DNA from: Sanguinoderma infundibulare
Taxonomy: Eukaryota > Basidiomycota > Agaricomycetes > Polyporales > Polyporaceae
Direction: 5' to 3'
DNA length: 64,000 bases
Assembly (NCBI GenBank): GCA_032821775.1
Contig: JAVLRN010000004.1
Location: 3,596,001 to 3,660,000, forward strand
Shown: positions 46,781 to 58,147 of the stretch, in pieces
Position numbering within the stretch: position 1 is the first letter of the stretch
How the letters are laid out: the number at the start of each line of letters is the position of its first letter
Translations under genes and position numbers: made by a program
The notes under the pieces: model-generated
What the model was told of the DNA's origin: nothing
Seen by the model: the letters and a program-made list of their open reading frames with translations, nothing else
The model's database searches: none

Positions 46781-46849
46781 GTGACAAATATTGAGTAGTG
46801 TGGGAGAGACGAGCGATGACAGAGAATGGGAGGGAGAGGGATGTTGAGT

Positions 46850-47160
46850 TGGGAAGTCGACGAGGCTCGAGGTCGTGCTCGCCGACACCGTTAGCCTAAT
46901 TGGAAGGTTCTGCGCATCCGAGTCCAAGTCCAAGTCCGAGACAGGACGAGGTCCTCGCTTCCGATTTTCCCTTCGATTTGAGTAACACGCCAAGTAAGCG
47001 AGTTGAGAATGCGACGGGCAAGGAGATGTCGAGCGGAAGAGCTACAAAATCCCGAGCGATTGTATGGAATGACCTGAGGACAATGAAGAGAAGGCGAGGG
47101 CACGAGGACAGCCCGCTTTCGGACGGGCATTGGGGTACTGCCAGCCATGTCAGCCCCCAT
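46850..47160 (-). pseudogene. SPM family fragment D (promoter plus a C-terminal piece)
   Basis: From 47160 downwards the sequence matches the upstream region of SPM copy C (53700-53890). It then jumps into the C-terminal block LPIRLTVSASTTSSLVDF near 46850. The whole membrane helix and middle are deleted. The shared SPM upstream motif is kept at 47137-47160 (GGGGCTGACATGGCTGGCAG on the minus strand). Confidence 0.75.
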
Positions 47161-47169
47161 CGCAGCCCC

Positions 47170-47560
47170 AGGCCAGAACGCAATTCCAGTTGGGATACCT
47201 CAACGCTCGCCGGATCACATTAGCAAGGTTCCCGGCCAGCATGGTGCATAGCCTGCGACGGGTCGGCATGGAGGACAACTCCAGTTACCCAACTGTGTTC
47301 AAGCCATGCTACGCCCGTTCTTTGTGCGCATGCGCTGTTGCCGGATCCCCAGGCACTGTTGATTGCGCTGGAATTGGAATGCTTAACTCTGAACCTGTCG
47401 CAATCAGGTCGTGGAGAGCAGAGGACCAAGGCCGTTGGAGTTGGAAACGGTGACGACCGTGATGCATACTGGCAGTGGTGGCGGTGAGCACAGAAGCGAC
47501 CGGAAATCGGGCGCTTGTTCTGCTTCATGCCATCCGTTCGATGTCCGAGCCCCTGAAGAA
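47170..47560. repeat. diverged copy of 53940-54310
   Basis: Shared landmarks include GCACATGCGCTGTTGCCCGAT-like sequence at 47325 and GGCGGTGAGCA(G/C)AGAAGCGA at about 47482. In both places it lies between the SPM gene and gene U. It is non-coding and shows that the 46.8-50.6 kb and 52.1-58.5 kb regions are copies of one module. Confidence 0.75.
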
Positions 47561-47589
47561 CGGGAGCGGGAGAAGCCTTTCGACTCTCT

Positions 47590-47860
47590 CCCATACAACA
47601 AGTATGTTGCCTACATAAACTCCCACAGCGAAGAGGTCATCTTCAACACAGCGCCATTTGGAGCTTCCTTGACGACGTCTAGACGCGAGCGCGCGAATTA
47701 TAGAACGCGTCCTCAAGCGCGGAGACTCTCAGCGCGAAAAATGTCGTCCGGCAAGCAGTGCGCGACGCGACGGAGACACTGCCTGTGTTCCTTGTCGCCG
47801 TCAACCGCCCGAGTGCTGGGAATGTGAGCCCATATTTTCAAGCTTCGGCGGCCCGGTGCT
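47590..47860 (+). pseudogene. relic of gene U
   Basis: Plus-strand sequence matching gene U from about its residue 105 onwards, but with frameshifts. The CTCGTCAACGTCAACCGCCC-like C-terminal coding block is at about 47790-47815. It lies convergent with transporter T3. Confidence 0.75.
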
Positions 47861-47952
47861 ATTCTAAATACGCGTGACATTGAGCTATGTAGGGATGGAG
47901 AACGGGGTGTCACTACGCGGTATGTTTCGCGAGGCACGTTTTTCGGCGTTCG

Positions 47953-50245
47953 TCAGAGTACATATCTGAAGTCTCGATTCTGTATATCCGTCAAATCTAA
48001 GAATTCCTGAGAACGTTTATGTTGAGCAACCAACTACGGGGGTGTAGGTCCAGAACGTACCTTATCCACGCGGCGCTGGGTCCGCGTGCCGTCGGGGAGG
48101 ACGACCTCGATGTAGATGTTGTCGTACTTGTCGTCTACGGGTTCCGCATCCCGCTTCCTATTCTCGCGCGCAAGGAGGAACCGGATGGCGAGGAGTAGGA
48201 TGGGGCAAATGACATGGCAAATTCCAATGATTATCCATGGCACATGGTAGCTGCAAGGCCCTCGGTCGTAAGCGCACACTTTCACGAACGACGCGGGCAA
48301 GGCACACACCGAGGCTCGTATTTCGCCTGCCACATAAACGGCCCAGCAGCATTCCCGACGCAGTACGCGATGAGCATGATCGCGTTCGTAGTGACGCGCT
48401 TCGTGTGCCCGGCGGTGACGCTAGAGATCCACGAGAGCGATAGCACGAAGCCCGTCGTGCCGACGCCGGACAGCCACTGGCCGAAGAGCAGCCCAACCTT
48501 GTCGCTCCAGGGGAGCAAGTTCACGAGCAGCAGCCCAAGGAGAGACGGTACATAGTACATCGCGCCGACGTAAGCGCGACTGTCCTTGTAGCGCGCGGCA
48601 AGATGCATACTAGTGAAGATGGCGACGATGGTGACGAATCCGCTGACGCAGCCGAGGAGCGCAGTCTGGAAATTGGTAAAGTCAAACGACGAGACGATGA
48701 TCTGCGCTTGGTTTCCCAGGCTATTGGGGACGTTGGCGACCGCGGATAAGAGCGCGAAGAGCCACGTCTTTGGGTCGCACAGTGCCTCGTAAAACCTGCA
48801 ACTTTCATGAGGACCCCATGCTCTGATATCGGTCGAGGCACCTACTGTTCGAACTTGAAGTGTTTGTTCTCGACGCCAGTTTGGTTTTGCTGCGGGAGCT
48901 TGAATGATCAGAGGACACTCTCGGACGACGAGCGGCTGACCTGGATGCGCTTGACCGCCTTCGCGCGTTCTTCCGCAGTCAGAAACCATGCGTTCGCGGG
49001 CGAATCTGGGAAGAGGAGCCTAGACTGATAGTTGAGTCACTGGCCATAGTGGTCCCCGTCCACATACCAATATAATACTGCCACAATCACCGTCAGGGCC
49101 CCCGTGATGACCATGAGCCTACGATGCTGTTGTTGAGGAAATGGTCGGGCCCGCGGGAGCTAGACGATACGCACCATTGCCACGGCTCGAAGTTCTCAGT
49201 CTTGATGTGCAACGTCCCGAAGCTCAGGAAGCCGGAGATGATTTGTGCTGCCATGCCGCACGGACGTCAGAATAAGTATTCTCATCACCCGTGACGTCTG
49301 CCGGCCGCCTACCTGTTCCGTTCATCAAGTCTGCCGGATGTCAGAACACCGTCAGCAAAACGAAGCCACGAATCTGTCGGAAGAAACCCACACCAGTACC
49401 CGACCCGCAGCGTCTGCTCGTTGCGGGTGTAGAACATCGAGGTAACAATCATGAAGCCGGCGGTGATTGACCCTTCGCACATGCCCAGAACAAACCGGAC
49501 AGCGAAAAGTCCGCCGAAGTTCTTGCAGGCGGCGTGCGAACAAAGCGTCACGCCCCATACGAAGATGTTGATGCTACCGGACGCCGTCGTGTCAGCCCCA
49601 CGAAGTGCGGGTGCTCCGAGGGTGAAGCGCGACGCACCTCATCCATTTGCCAACGGGGTATCGTTGGAGAGCAAGGTTCTGGGGATACTCGAAAGCGAGG
49701 TAGCCGATGTAGAAGATCGTCGACAGCCTGTATCGTGATGGGTCAGGGCGGCAGCTCCTTGACCATGGGTGGTGCACCGCACCAATTGTACCTGGACAGC
49801 GTGGTCAGCAAGAGAAGAAGCGAATAAAAGTGAGTAGAACGCACTGGTTCGTCGTGAGATGAGTCGCTTGCCTGAGGATGAAGTAAGATAAAAATGATAA
49901 TATTTGAGGTCGCATTGCGTCATCTACCTGATGCCGAGGATAGCGGAGCTCCCCAATGTTGTCTTGTCCATGAACTGGATCCAGTAGAGAATTCCGGGAG
50001 AAGCTGGGGTGAGGTGGCACAACATAGACGGGCGATGGGAACAACGTACCGCACATGAGAGGCAGGATGTGCCAGTCGATCTTCTTCCGGAGCCTGACGG
50101 ACTCCTCTGGGCTCAGTTCGGTGTCAAGGCCCACCACGAGGTGCGCGGTCGTGTCGACTTCCCTGTCCGCGCCAGCAACATGTACGACGTTGAGAGCTGG
50201 CCCCTCCTTCTCGTCCGGGTCGGCAAAGGAGCCGTTCCTGCTCAT
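47953..50245 (-). CDS. MFS transporter T3, Dal5/allantoate permease type
   Basis: Intact minus-strand paralogue. Exons from the start: 50245-50050, 50003-49928, 49871-49845, 49791-49783, 49727-49638, 49573-49392, 49330-49313, 49247-49175, 49118-49068, 49019-48941, 48889-48846, 48795-48310, 48250-48061 and 48006-47953 (524 residues). Intron positions equal those of T1 and T2. The acceptor used for exon 2 in the paralogues is mutated here (GGAA instead of GGAG). An AG 12 nt upstream keeps the frame and would add four residues. Exon 1 carries one extra codon. Upstream sequence at 50246-50620 is the conserved transporter promoter region in reverse. Confidence 0.88.
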
Positions 50246-50620
50246 CTCGAACAGCGTCCGAGGGGTATGGAGGAGATGAGGAGGGCCACGGGAATCGGTT
50301 GGAGGAATGAGCGTGTCTCTGTTATAGCAAGGCGTCATCAAGAACCGGCGTAGATAGCGCGATCCACGTGATGACACGAACCATCCTTCCCAACCCTCCG
50401 TTACGTCCCTCGGCGACTTGCCGGCCTTGAGTGGTCCATCGACGATTGCGTCCAAAACGGGGAGCTGTATCTTGTGAGACGGCATATGACGTATTCCATC
50501 CCAGTCGTAGCTCGATGTGCCTCTTCCACGGACCTCCGCGCGAAAGAGGCACGATTGCGACGAACATTGATAACTTTGACAAAGCCAAATCTGGAACTTT
50601 CGATGTCAGTGCGAACACGG
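50246..50620 (-). promoter_or_regulatory. conserved upstream region of transporter T3
   Basis: Reverse-strand match to the T1 and T2 upstream regions. The TATA position reads CTATAACAG near 50318-50326 on the minus strand. Confidence 0.55.
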
Positions 50621-50759
50621 CGATTGGTTTGCTATACGCAGAACATACATCGGAGTCGAGTCCATTCCGAGACCTTACTTATGAGAGGTCGCTGCATAAC
50701 ATTCACCACATCGTTGATGTAGACTGCCGATGCAACGTTTGGATCCCCGAAACACCTGT

Positions 50760-51440
50760 CACGAGACTTCGACACATATACGTAGGGCAGCAGACAGGGG
50801 GCGATGTACTGGAACGAAGAGTTTACGAAGAATTACTTCGTACTACCCCTCCGTAACCGTACGACCTGTGAGCTCGAGCAGCATGTATAGGCGTCATTGG
50901 ATCTCAAAGAACTCCTGCGTGGTTGATCAATCAACTATACAGACGATGTCAGCACTGGGTTCGCGGCACCAACAAGAGGAACCAAGACGTGGAGATTACA
51001 CTCAGTGTGAACGGCGTCCAAACCAACACCACCACAACCACCACTACCACCACCGCCACTACCACCACCGCCGCCGCCGCCAATGCAAATAGTGTCCAAT
51101 CCGCCCCTCTCTTTATCCGACACAGCCAATGCAGCGATACGCCGCGATGCGTCGCCCAAACCACGTCACACAGCACATTTTACGCGCATTTGAACAACTC
51201 ACCTGGGCAGCTCGAGTCCCGTCATCGCGCCCAGGACTTAACCGGTAGGAAACGCGCCTCCATGCAGCCAGCTGGCAACGCTCGATGTCAAGCAGGACTG
51301 CGAAAACCGTCAGGAATATGGTGAGAAATTGGCGTCGTCAGGATGCAAGAAGAGGCAAGGAAGAGCGAGGCGGATGGAGGACACAGTAGCAGTGAGAGGA
51401 CCAGCAAGGTCATCATGACCGTTTGGGGCAATGTAAGCGC
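50760..51440 (-). pseudogene. duplicated, damaged 5' end of the importin gene
   Basis: Sequence at 50768-50960 matches 44098-44520 (importin exons 2-3 and their introns) with internal deletions. Sequence at 51110-51430 matches 45110-45460 (exon 1 and 5' flank). The exon 1 counterpart starts ATGGAGGCGCGTTTCCTACC and soon hits a stop, so it is not functional. The copy's intron 1 is much shorter than that of the parent gene. Confidence 0.8.
51029..51082. repeat. ACC/GCC trinucleotide microsatellite
   Basis: An imperfect (ACC)n then (GCC)n run inside the intron of the importin-derived pseudogene. Confidence 0.85.
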
Positions 51441-51479
51441 GCAGGTGGGGGGTTATATAAGCAATCGTTGAGGCAGACA

Positions 51480-52100
51480 TTACGTCATAGCGTGATCTAC
51501 ATATGGTAAGTGAAGCGCCCTTCCTGCTGTCCGGCTAGCAGAATTCATGTCCACGATGATTTGATGAAGAGATGTCCTGTAATCTGATGCATTATATGTG
51601 AATCACGTGTTGCGAACCTGCGCCAAGTTCAACGCGGACGACACTCGAGCCTCCTTCCTTCCAACGCCAAAATAGTCGGAGCCACCCGTAGACCTGCTAG
51701 TTGGTAGTGTAACAGCAGTAGCCTGAGAGTGGCGGTTGACCGTATGTGTCCATGCTAGGGAGCTTGGCAACAAAGATTACATCCGCAATGGCTCAAACCA
51801 TATACCTATTCCGGACATACATTCGGGCATAAGGTTTAAATAGTGCACTGAGGAGACACTACGCGTCATACAACGAGACCCGAGGTAAAATATTGCGAGT
51901 AAGTACAGCGATCTGGCCGGAGTACAACTTACAAACATTGCGTAGTTTAACTCAAAGAAAATGGAAGGAGTATACTGAAGCTAATGGGTAACGATGTGTA
52001 GGGCTCAGAACGGTGACTCTCAAGTACCCGTCCGTTCTAACAGGCAGGCCGGACACAACGCGGCGGCCTGATCGACGTCCATCGCGGGGTTCTGGCCGTC
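51480..52100. other. No gene recognised
   Basis: Intergenic, containing the 3' flank of SPM copy C. Nothing supportable. Confidence 0.45.
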
Positions 52101-53700
52101 TCAAAGGTTGACCTCGTCAAAATCGCTATAGTCCAAGCCCGAGCTCGAGTTAGAGGTCGGATTCGGGTCCTCGTTGTTGCTTGTGTACAAGCTTAGGTAG
52201 GCGTCGAGGAAGTCGTCCTCGCTCTCGTCCTCGAGATCGAGGAACGAGCCATGGCTGTCCGTCTGCAGGTCCGTGTCCACGTCCCCGTCGGACGCAGTGC
52301 ACAAACTGGCGGTAAAGGTCGTCGAGGACGTGGAATCACGCGAGGAGGAAGAAGACGAGGAGCTGAGTGAGCTGTAGGCAGTGGCGTAGTCCGTGGCGTA
52401 GTCCGTGTCCGCCGCGAGGGCCTCGAGGAGAAGGTTTACCAGACTCGAGGTCGTGCTAGACGACACCGCGAGCCTGATAGGAAGGATAGGCGTATCTGAC
52501 TCCGACTCTTCCGAGGCCGGGTTGGGCGGATTACGTCCATAGTCCGCCGTGCGCCGGTTTGCGTCCGTGCCTTCGCTCTTGGTACCAGTGACACTAGCAC
52601 AAGGTCCATCCGCAGCGGTGACACCGGCCGAGACTTCCGGGGAAGGGTGGGTTACGTCGACCTCAATGCGCGTGCTCTTGGTGTCCGCCGTAGTAATCGC
52701 GAAGCTCGCCGACCCGCCGCGCCCCACCGTCTTTCCTTTGATGAGAGCGCGCGGGGGTGGTGCGAGAACGAAACGCTCGCCCGACACGTTCGACACGTGC
52801 GCGGGGACCTCTACCACGCCCCCATCCTCGCCCCACTGGCCCCAGGATGGCAAGGGCACCTGGAGGTGGTCAAACGAGGGCACGCTCGTGCTTGGGAAGC
52901 CCGGAAAGTAGAGCGTTGCGGGAGATGCCATGGTGGGGTGAAGGCCGAAGGTCAAGACCGAAGACGACTGAGAAGCAGGCATGAGACAACCAGAAGTGGA
53001 GGAAGCAGTGGAGGCTGATGAGGCGGTCGAGCAGGACGGCGTCAAATCAGGGCTAGGGAGAGCTGGGTCTACGGGGTCGTCCCAACACTGGACGACGATC
53101 TCGGGGATCCCGAAGGATGGCTGAGGAGGAGAGGATTTGACCGCCGTCGTAGTTGATGTCAACGCCGCGGGCTCTCTAGCCTTCGCCCGCTCTTCGATGG
53201 ATCTAGTGACCGACACGATCGTCGGTGGGTCCGGCTGGATTTTACTCTGGTGAGCAGGCGTGCAATGAGGTAATAAAGGATGAAATAAAGGGACTCACAA
53301 CGACGCGCTTCTTCCACAACAAGGTGTTCAGGATCTTCTTCCAGATCGACTCTTTCGGCCTGTACCACGGAAGCAACGCCAGCTCCGGAATCGAGTCGCT
53401 CTCGTACAGCACCCGGTGTCGCCAGCGCAAGAACCGCAGAACACACCAAGCAAGCACCTCCGTGATGGTTTTGCAGCCTTTGGCAGCGCCAGCAGTCTTG
53501 CCCTTCTCGACCTCAGAGCAAGACACAACGCCGGAGGCCCCGGAAGCCACAGCGAGCACGCGTTTGCGGTACATAAGGATCGCAGCAGTGCCTCCGAGGA
53601 CAAGCACAGCGACGAGCGTGAGGATCACAAAGACGATCAGCTTCATGGACATATGCGTGGCCGAGGTCGATTCCGGGGTCGTTGAGGAGGTGCCGGCCAT
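52101..53700 (-). CDS. SPM family copy C: single-pass membrane Ser-rich protein, intact
   Basis: Exons 53700-53299 and 53234-52101 (64-nt intron, GTGAGT...CCAG, phase 0) give 511 residues. The membrane helix is at about residues 20-42 (LIVFVILTLVAVLVLGGTAA), followed by basic residues (YRKR). The family blocks are all present: FLRWRHRVLYESDSIPE, WYRPKESIWKK, FGIPEIVVQCWDDPVDP, VPAHVSNVSGERFVLAPP, LPIRLAVSSSTTSSLV and the acidic end SSSGLDYSDFDEVNL. The intron sits at the same point as in copies A and B. The soluble part carries no catalytic motif that I can see. It is preceded by the shared upstream motif at 53866-53890 and flanked by transporters T3 and T4 on the same strand. Confidence 0.82.
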
Positions 53701-53865
53701 GTCGACAGTCGAAGTTGAGCTTTGGACTTGAGAATGCGATCGGCAAGGAGACAGAGAACGAACGGGCTACGCAACACAGCGTGTACGGAGTGCCCTGCGG
53801 ACAAGGAAGAGAAGATGGGGAAACGAGGGCAGCCCGCTCTGCGGCAGGCATTTTGATGCCAGGGG

Positions 53866-53890
53866 GTACTGTCAGCAGTGTCAGCCCCCG
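53866..53890 (-). promoter_or_regulatory. shared SPM upstream motif (copy C)
   Basis: On the minus strand GGGGCTGACACTGCTGACAG, about 170 bp before ATG 53700. Related to the motifs upstream of copies A, B and fragment D. Confidence 0.4.
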
Positions 53891-54449
53891 TCGCTACTCC
53901 AGGCCAGAATGCAACTTCAGCTTGGATACATCACACTCACCCGATAAAATCATCAAGATTCCCAAGCAGCATGTTCAAAGGCCTGCATCTCAGAGTCAGC
54001 AGCTGGGGGACGACCCAACTATGCTGCGGCTTTGGATCGATGCTCGGCCAGTCCTTTGCACATGCGCTGTTGCCCGATCGCCAAGTACTCTCTATTGCGC
54101 CGGTATTGAAATGCTGAACACTAAAGCAGTCGCCATAAGGTGGTGTAGAGCAGAAAACTAAGGCCATCGAGCGAGTCGTTAGAGTCGGAAACGGTGATGA
54201 TGATGGTGGCGGTGAGCAGAGAAGCGACGAGTGCTTCCTATTTCGGCCAGTCATCCTCGCACCGTTCGGGCGCTTCAAGTGGACCCGTCCAGGAAGCCGA
54301 AATTTCGTTCTCATCCTCAGCGACGCACTTCAAGTTGAGAAGACGCGGTCTATCACAGGTGATCACCACAAGCCATCAAGAGTGTCCATTTTATCATGAA
54401 TGAACTTTTGAACGCACCGGGCAGAGCAGTGGCTAGATTCCAGATAACA

Positions 54450-54770
54450 CATCAGTACTTCCGGAAATTGCTTAACGGTGCTTAACGGGGCCATTAAGCA
54501 CCGTTAAGCACGTTAAGCTGCCGTTAAGCACCGTAAGCCGATAAGCCGTAAGCAGGCCTCGAAGCGCCCGTAAGTTCCGCCACTGACAACCTCCCTTCTA
54601 CCAGCACCGCTCCCCCGCACTCTGACTGGCACACGGCGGGAGACAAATAGATATCTCCTCGACACGTTGGAGGTAGAAGTTTGCCCAGGATATCCACCAA
54701 AATCGGGGGGGAGGACGGCCATTTTCCGTTAAGCCGTTAAGCCGTTAAGCAAAATCCGGCTTTACTGATG
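54450..54770 (-). mobile_element. 321-bp non-autonomous element, copy 2
   Basis: Inverted, equal-length copy of 33927-34247. On the plus strand it starts CATCAGTACTTCCGGAAATT and ends GGCTTTACTGATG. Flanking sequences differ from copy 1 except for a short CCTG beside the CATCAGTAAAG end, which may belong to the element. Confidence 0.85.
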
Positions 54771-55051
54771 CAGGAACCATATAGTAAGATTGTGTCAGAC
54801 CCTGGAAGTTTAAACAGTCCTATATAACCTGCGAGAAATATGGGTGTGTGTCTCCGTTTGTGTTGCACGATCATTTAGGGTATGTACCTTTACCGCCCCT
54901 AATTAGGTTGATCGTCGGATAGATGATGGAAACCCCTGTGGTGTGGCCGACCGCGGTTAAATGGGAGGGGGATCGGTGTGTTCGCCTATTTATGCGTCCG
55001 TCAACGTCGTCATTACCTCTGCTTAATCTTCAACCCATACAAGCCGCCACC

Positions 55052-55651
55052 ATGCTCTCCCAAGCTCTCAACAGCATAATGGCCTGGGTCGGCCAGCCCT
55101 CTGCGATCCTCCTCGTCGACGACGTCGGCCTTCGCTTCCGCAACATCATCCATCTCGTGCCCGAGGAGGGCACAGTCGAACGCTGGGGTTTCGGACCCCA
55201 TCTGACCACTACCTTTCGCTACTCCGGCACCAGGGAGCACACTCGCGAGCAGCTTGGTACGATCATGGTCCGAACCCCGGGAGACCGAGAGTCGCTTTTG
55301 AGCGAGAACGGCAAGCATGGCGCTGCCCTCCTCGAGTCCTACGGCGAAGAGACCATCTCCAACCTGATCGTACGCAGCGCCATTTCGAGCTTCCTCGACG
55401 ACGTCGAGAGGCGAGTGCGCGAGCTGTGGAAAACGCCTTCGAGCGCGGACACGGAGACGGAGAGTTTCGGGCCAACTCAGCGCGCGAAAGATATCCTGCG
55501 ACAAGCGGTGCTCGACGCGATACGCGAACGAGAGGGGCGAGAGGACCCAACGGAGACGGTGCCCGTGTTTCTCGTCAACGTCAACCGCCCGAGTGCTGGG
55601 AATATCCACCCGGACATCCTTTCAAGTTTCGATCGCGTGGGGCTATCCTAA
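55052..55651 (+). CDS. gene U: unknown 199-residue protein
   Basis: Single-exon frame from ATG 55052 to 55651. The N-terminus MLSQALNSIMAWVGQPSAIL is followed by LLVDDVGLRFRNIIHLVP. The middle is charged (REHTREQLGTIM, FLDDVERRVRELWK) and the C-terminus reads VNRPSAGNIHPDILSSF. There is no signal peptide, membrane segment or known catalytic motif; it is probably soluble. A CTATTTAT box near 54986 precedes the ATG by about 65 bp. ATG 55052 is preferred over the in-frame ATG at 54923 because of this box and because the upstream residues look non-coding. Damaged copies lie at 37501-37600 and 47590-47860, always convergent with a transporter. The family is unknown to me. Confidence 0.65.
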   Translation: MLSQALNSIMAWVGQPSAILLVDDVGLRFRNIIHLVPEEGTVERWGFGPHLTTTFRYSGTREHTREQLGTIMVRTPGDRESLLSENGKHGAALLESYGEETISNLIVRSAISSFLDDVERRVRELWKTPSSADTETESFGPTQRAKDILRQAVLDAIREREGREDPTETVPVFLVNVNRPSAGNIHPDILSSFDRVGLS

Positions 55652-55862
55652 ACATGAGTGGCATTGAACTGTCGTGGGATGCAGAAGGGCGTGTATCTAT
55701 GTGATATGCTGCGCGAGGTACGATCCTCGGACGACATCTTCGAGACATTTACGCTGATGTACAGAAGTAGACGTCATGTCCGACAAAGTTACAGTCATTC
55801 CATCCGGAGCGCACGACGGAGAGCATACGTAGAGTCGTCGAACATCCGTTTGCTGTTGTGTG

Positions 55863-58147
55863 TCAGAGTACATATCTGAAGTCTCGATTCTATATATCCG
55901 TCAAGTCCAAGAATTCCTGACGAACGCATACAGTGAGCGAGCAACTGCGTAAGGCGTAGGTCAAGAACGTACCTTATCCACGCGGCGCTGAGTCCGCGTC
56001 CCGTCGGGGAGGACAACCTCAATGTAGATGTCGTCATACTTGTCGTCCACGGGTTCCGCGTCCCGCTTCCTGTTCTCGCGCGCGAGGAGGAACCGGATGA
56101 CCAGGAGAAGGACAGGGCAAATGACATAGCAAATGCCGATAATTGTCCATGGCACATGGTAGCTGCAAGAACCGCGGTGGTAAGCGCACCCTTTCACGAA
56201 CAAGACGGCGAAGGTACGCACCGAGGCTGGTACTTCGCCTGCCACATAAACGGACCAGCGGCGCTGCCAACGCAGTACGCGCTGAGCATGATGGCGTTCG
56301 TCGTCACGCGCTTCGTGTGTCCCGCAGTGACGCTCGAAATCCACGACAAGGCCAAGACGAAGGCCGCGCCTGAATCTGTGAGCCACTTCCCGAAGAGCAG
56401 ACCGACCTTGTCGTTCCACGGGAGCAAGTTGATGAGCAGCACCCCAAGAAGTGACTGCACAGAGTAGGCCGCGCCGAGGTAAGCGCGACTGTCCTTGTAG
56501 CGTGCGGCGAGCTTGACACTGGTGAAGATGGCGACGATCCCCACGAATCCAGGGACGCATCCGAGGAGCGCGGTCTGGACATTGGTGAATCCAAATGAGG
56601 AGACGATGATCTGCGCTTGGTTGAGCGTGCTGTTCTTGACCTCGTGCAACGCGGAGAAGAGCGCGAAGAGCCACGTCTTTGGGTCATACAGCGCCTCGTA
56701 AAATCTGCAACTTTCATGAGGACATCATGTTCTGATACGAGTCTAGGGACCTACTGTTCGGGCTTGAAGCGTTTGTTCTCGACGCCAGTTTGGTTTTCCT
56801 GCTGTGACTTGAGCGATCGGAGGACACAGTCGGGCAGCGTCTGACGGACCTGGATCCGCTTGACTGCCTTCGCGCGTTCTCCCGCAGTAAGAAACCATGC
56901 GTTCGTGGGCGAGTCTGGAAAGAGTAACCTAGTAGGCTAATCGTTGAGTGACCCGCCATGGCGCGTCCCCGTCCCACGTACCAATATAATACTGCCAGAA
57001 TCACCGTCAGGCCTCCCATGATGACCATGAGCCTAGGACGACGCCCCTGAGGATAGGGCCGGGAGGAGCTATGTGTACGACACACCATTGCCAAGGCTCG
57101 AAGTTCTCTGTCTTGATATGCAACATCCCATAGTTAAGGAGGCCGGAGATGATTCCCGCTGTCATGCCGTACGTGCGTCCGAGTAAGTAAATTCCTCTTT
57201 CTGGTGACGCATAGCGGCCACGGACCTGACCCTTCCATCAAGTCTGCCGGACGTGAGAACCCGGTCAGCGAAAAGAACGCACAGATCCGCCGGGGGGTAC
57301 TCACACCAGTACCCGACCCGCAGCGTCTGCTCATTACGCGTGTAGAACATCGAGGTAACGATCATGAACCCGGCGGTAATCGACCCTTCGCACATGCCCA
57401 AAATGAACCGGACAACGACGAGTCCTCCGAAGTCCTTGCAAGCTGCGTGCGAACAGAGCGCCACGCCCCATACGAAGATGTTGATGCTGGTGGACGCCGT
57501 CGTGTCAGCTCCGCGAAGTGTGGTTTTCTCCCAGGGTATAGCACAGCGCACCTCATCCATTTGCCGACGGGGAATCGTTGGAGAGCAAGGTTCTGGGGAT
57601 ACTCGAAAGCGAGGTAGCTGATGTAGAAGATCGTCGACAGCCTGTATCGTGATGGGTCAGGAACGCAGGTATGGCTATAAGTGGTTCGCCGCACCAATTG
57701 TACCTGAAGAGCATCAGTCCGCCAGCGATCTAGCGAATAACAGTGGGCAGGACGCACTGGTTCGTAGTGAGGTGAGTCGCTGTCCTGAGGATGAAGTAAG
57801 ATAAAACTGATAGTATTTGCGTTCGCATTGCGTCATCTACCTGATACCGAGGATGGCGGAACTCCCTAGCGTTGTCTTATCCATGAACTGTATGCCGTAG
57901 AGAGCTGGGGGGGAAGCTGGGGTGAGGTGACATGACAGAGAAGGGTGATGGTACGAACGTACTGCACATGAGAGGCAGGATGTGCCAGTCGATCTTCTTC
58001 CGGAGCCTGGTAGCCTCCTCCGGAGTCAGCTCGGCATCGACACCTGCCGCCAGGTGCGCGGCCGTGTCGACTTCCTTGGCCGCGACGGCAACACGCACGA
58101 CGTCGAGGGTGGGCCCCTTGTTCTCGTCCGAGTCCGGTTCTACTCAT
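55863..58147 (-). pseudogene. Dal5-type MFS transporter T4, two inactivating lesions
   Basis: All 14 exon positions of the T family are present with good splice sites (for example the microexon at 57695-57703 and exon 12 at 56222-56704). Exon 1 after ATG 58147 has lost 11 nt relative to T3, which shifts the frame before the conserved KIDWHILPLMC. In the last exon a CAG has become TAG at 55890-55892, removing the final nine residues. Translation from an internal codon could bypass the first lesion, so residual function is not excluded, but a recent pseudogene is the simplest reading. Gene U lies convergently downstream. Confidence 0.8.

Noticed and set aside
51003..51100. Possible CRISPR-like or minisatellite array
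   Set aside because: It is a simple ACC/GCC trinucleotide microsatellite; there are no spaced unique sequences, and the genome is eukaryotic.
55013..55609. 198-residue minus-strand frame opposite gene U
   Set aside because: The relics at 37.5 and 47.6 kb conserve the plus-sense U protein, not this frame.
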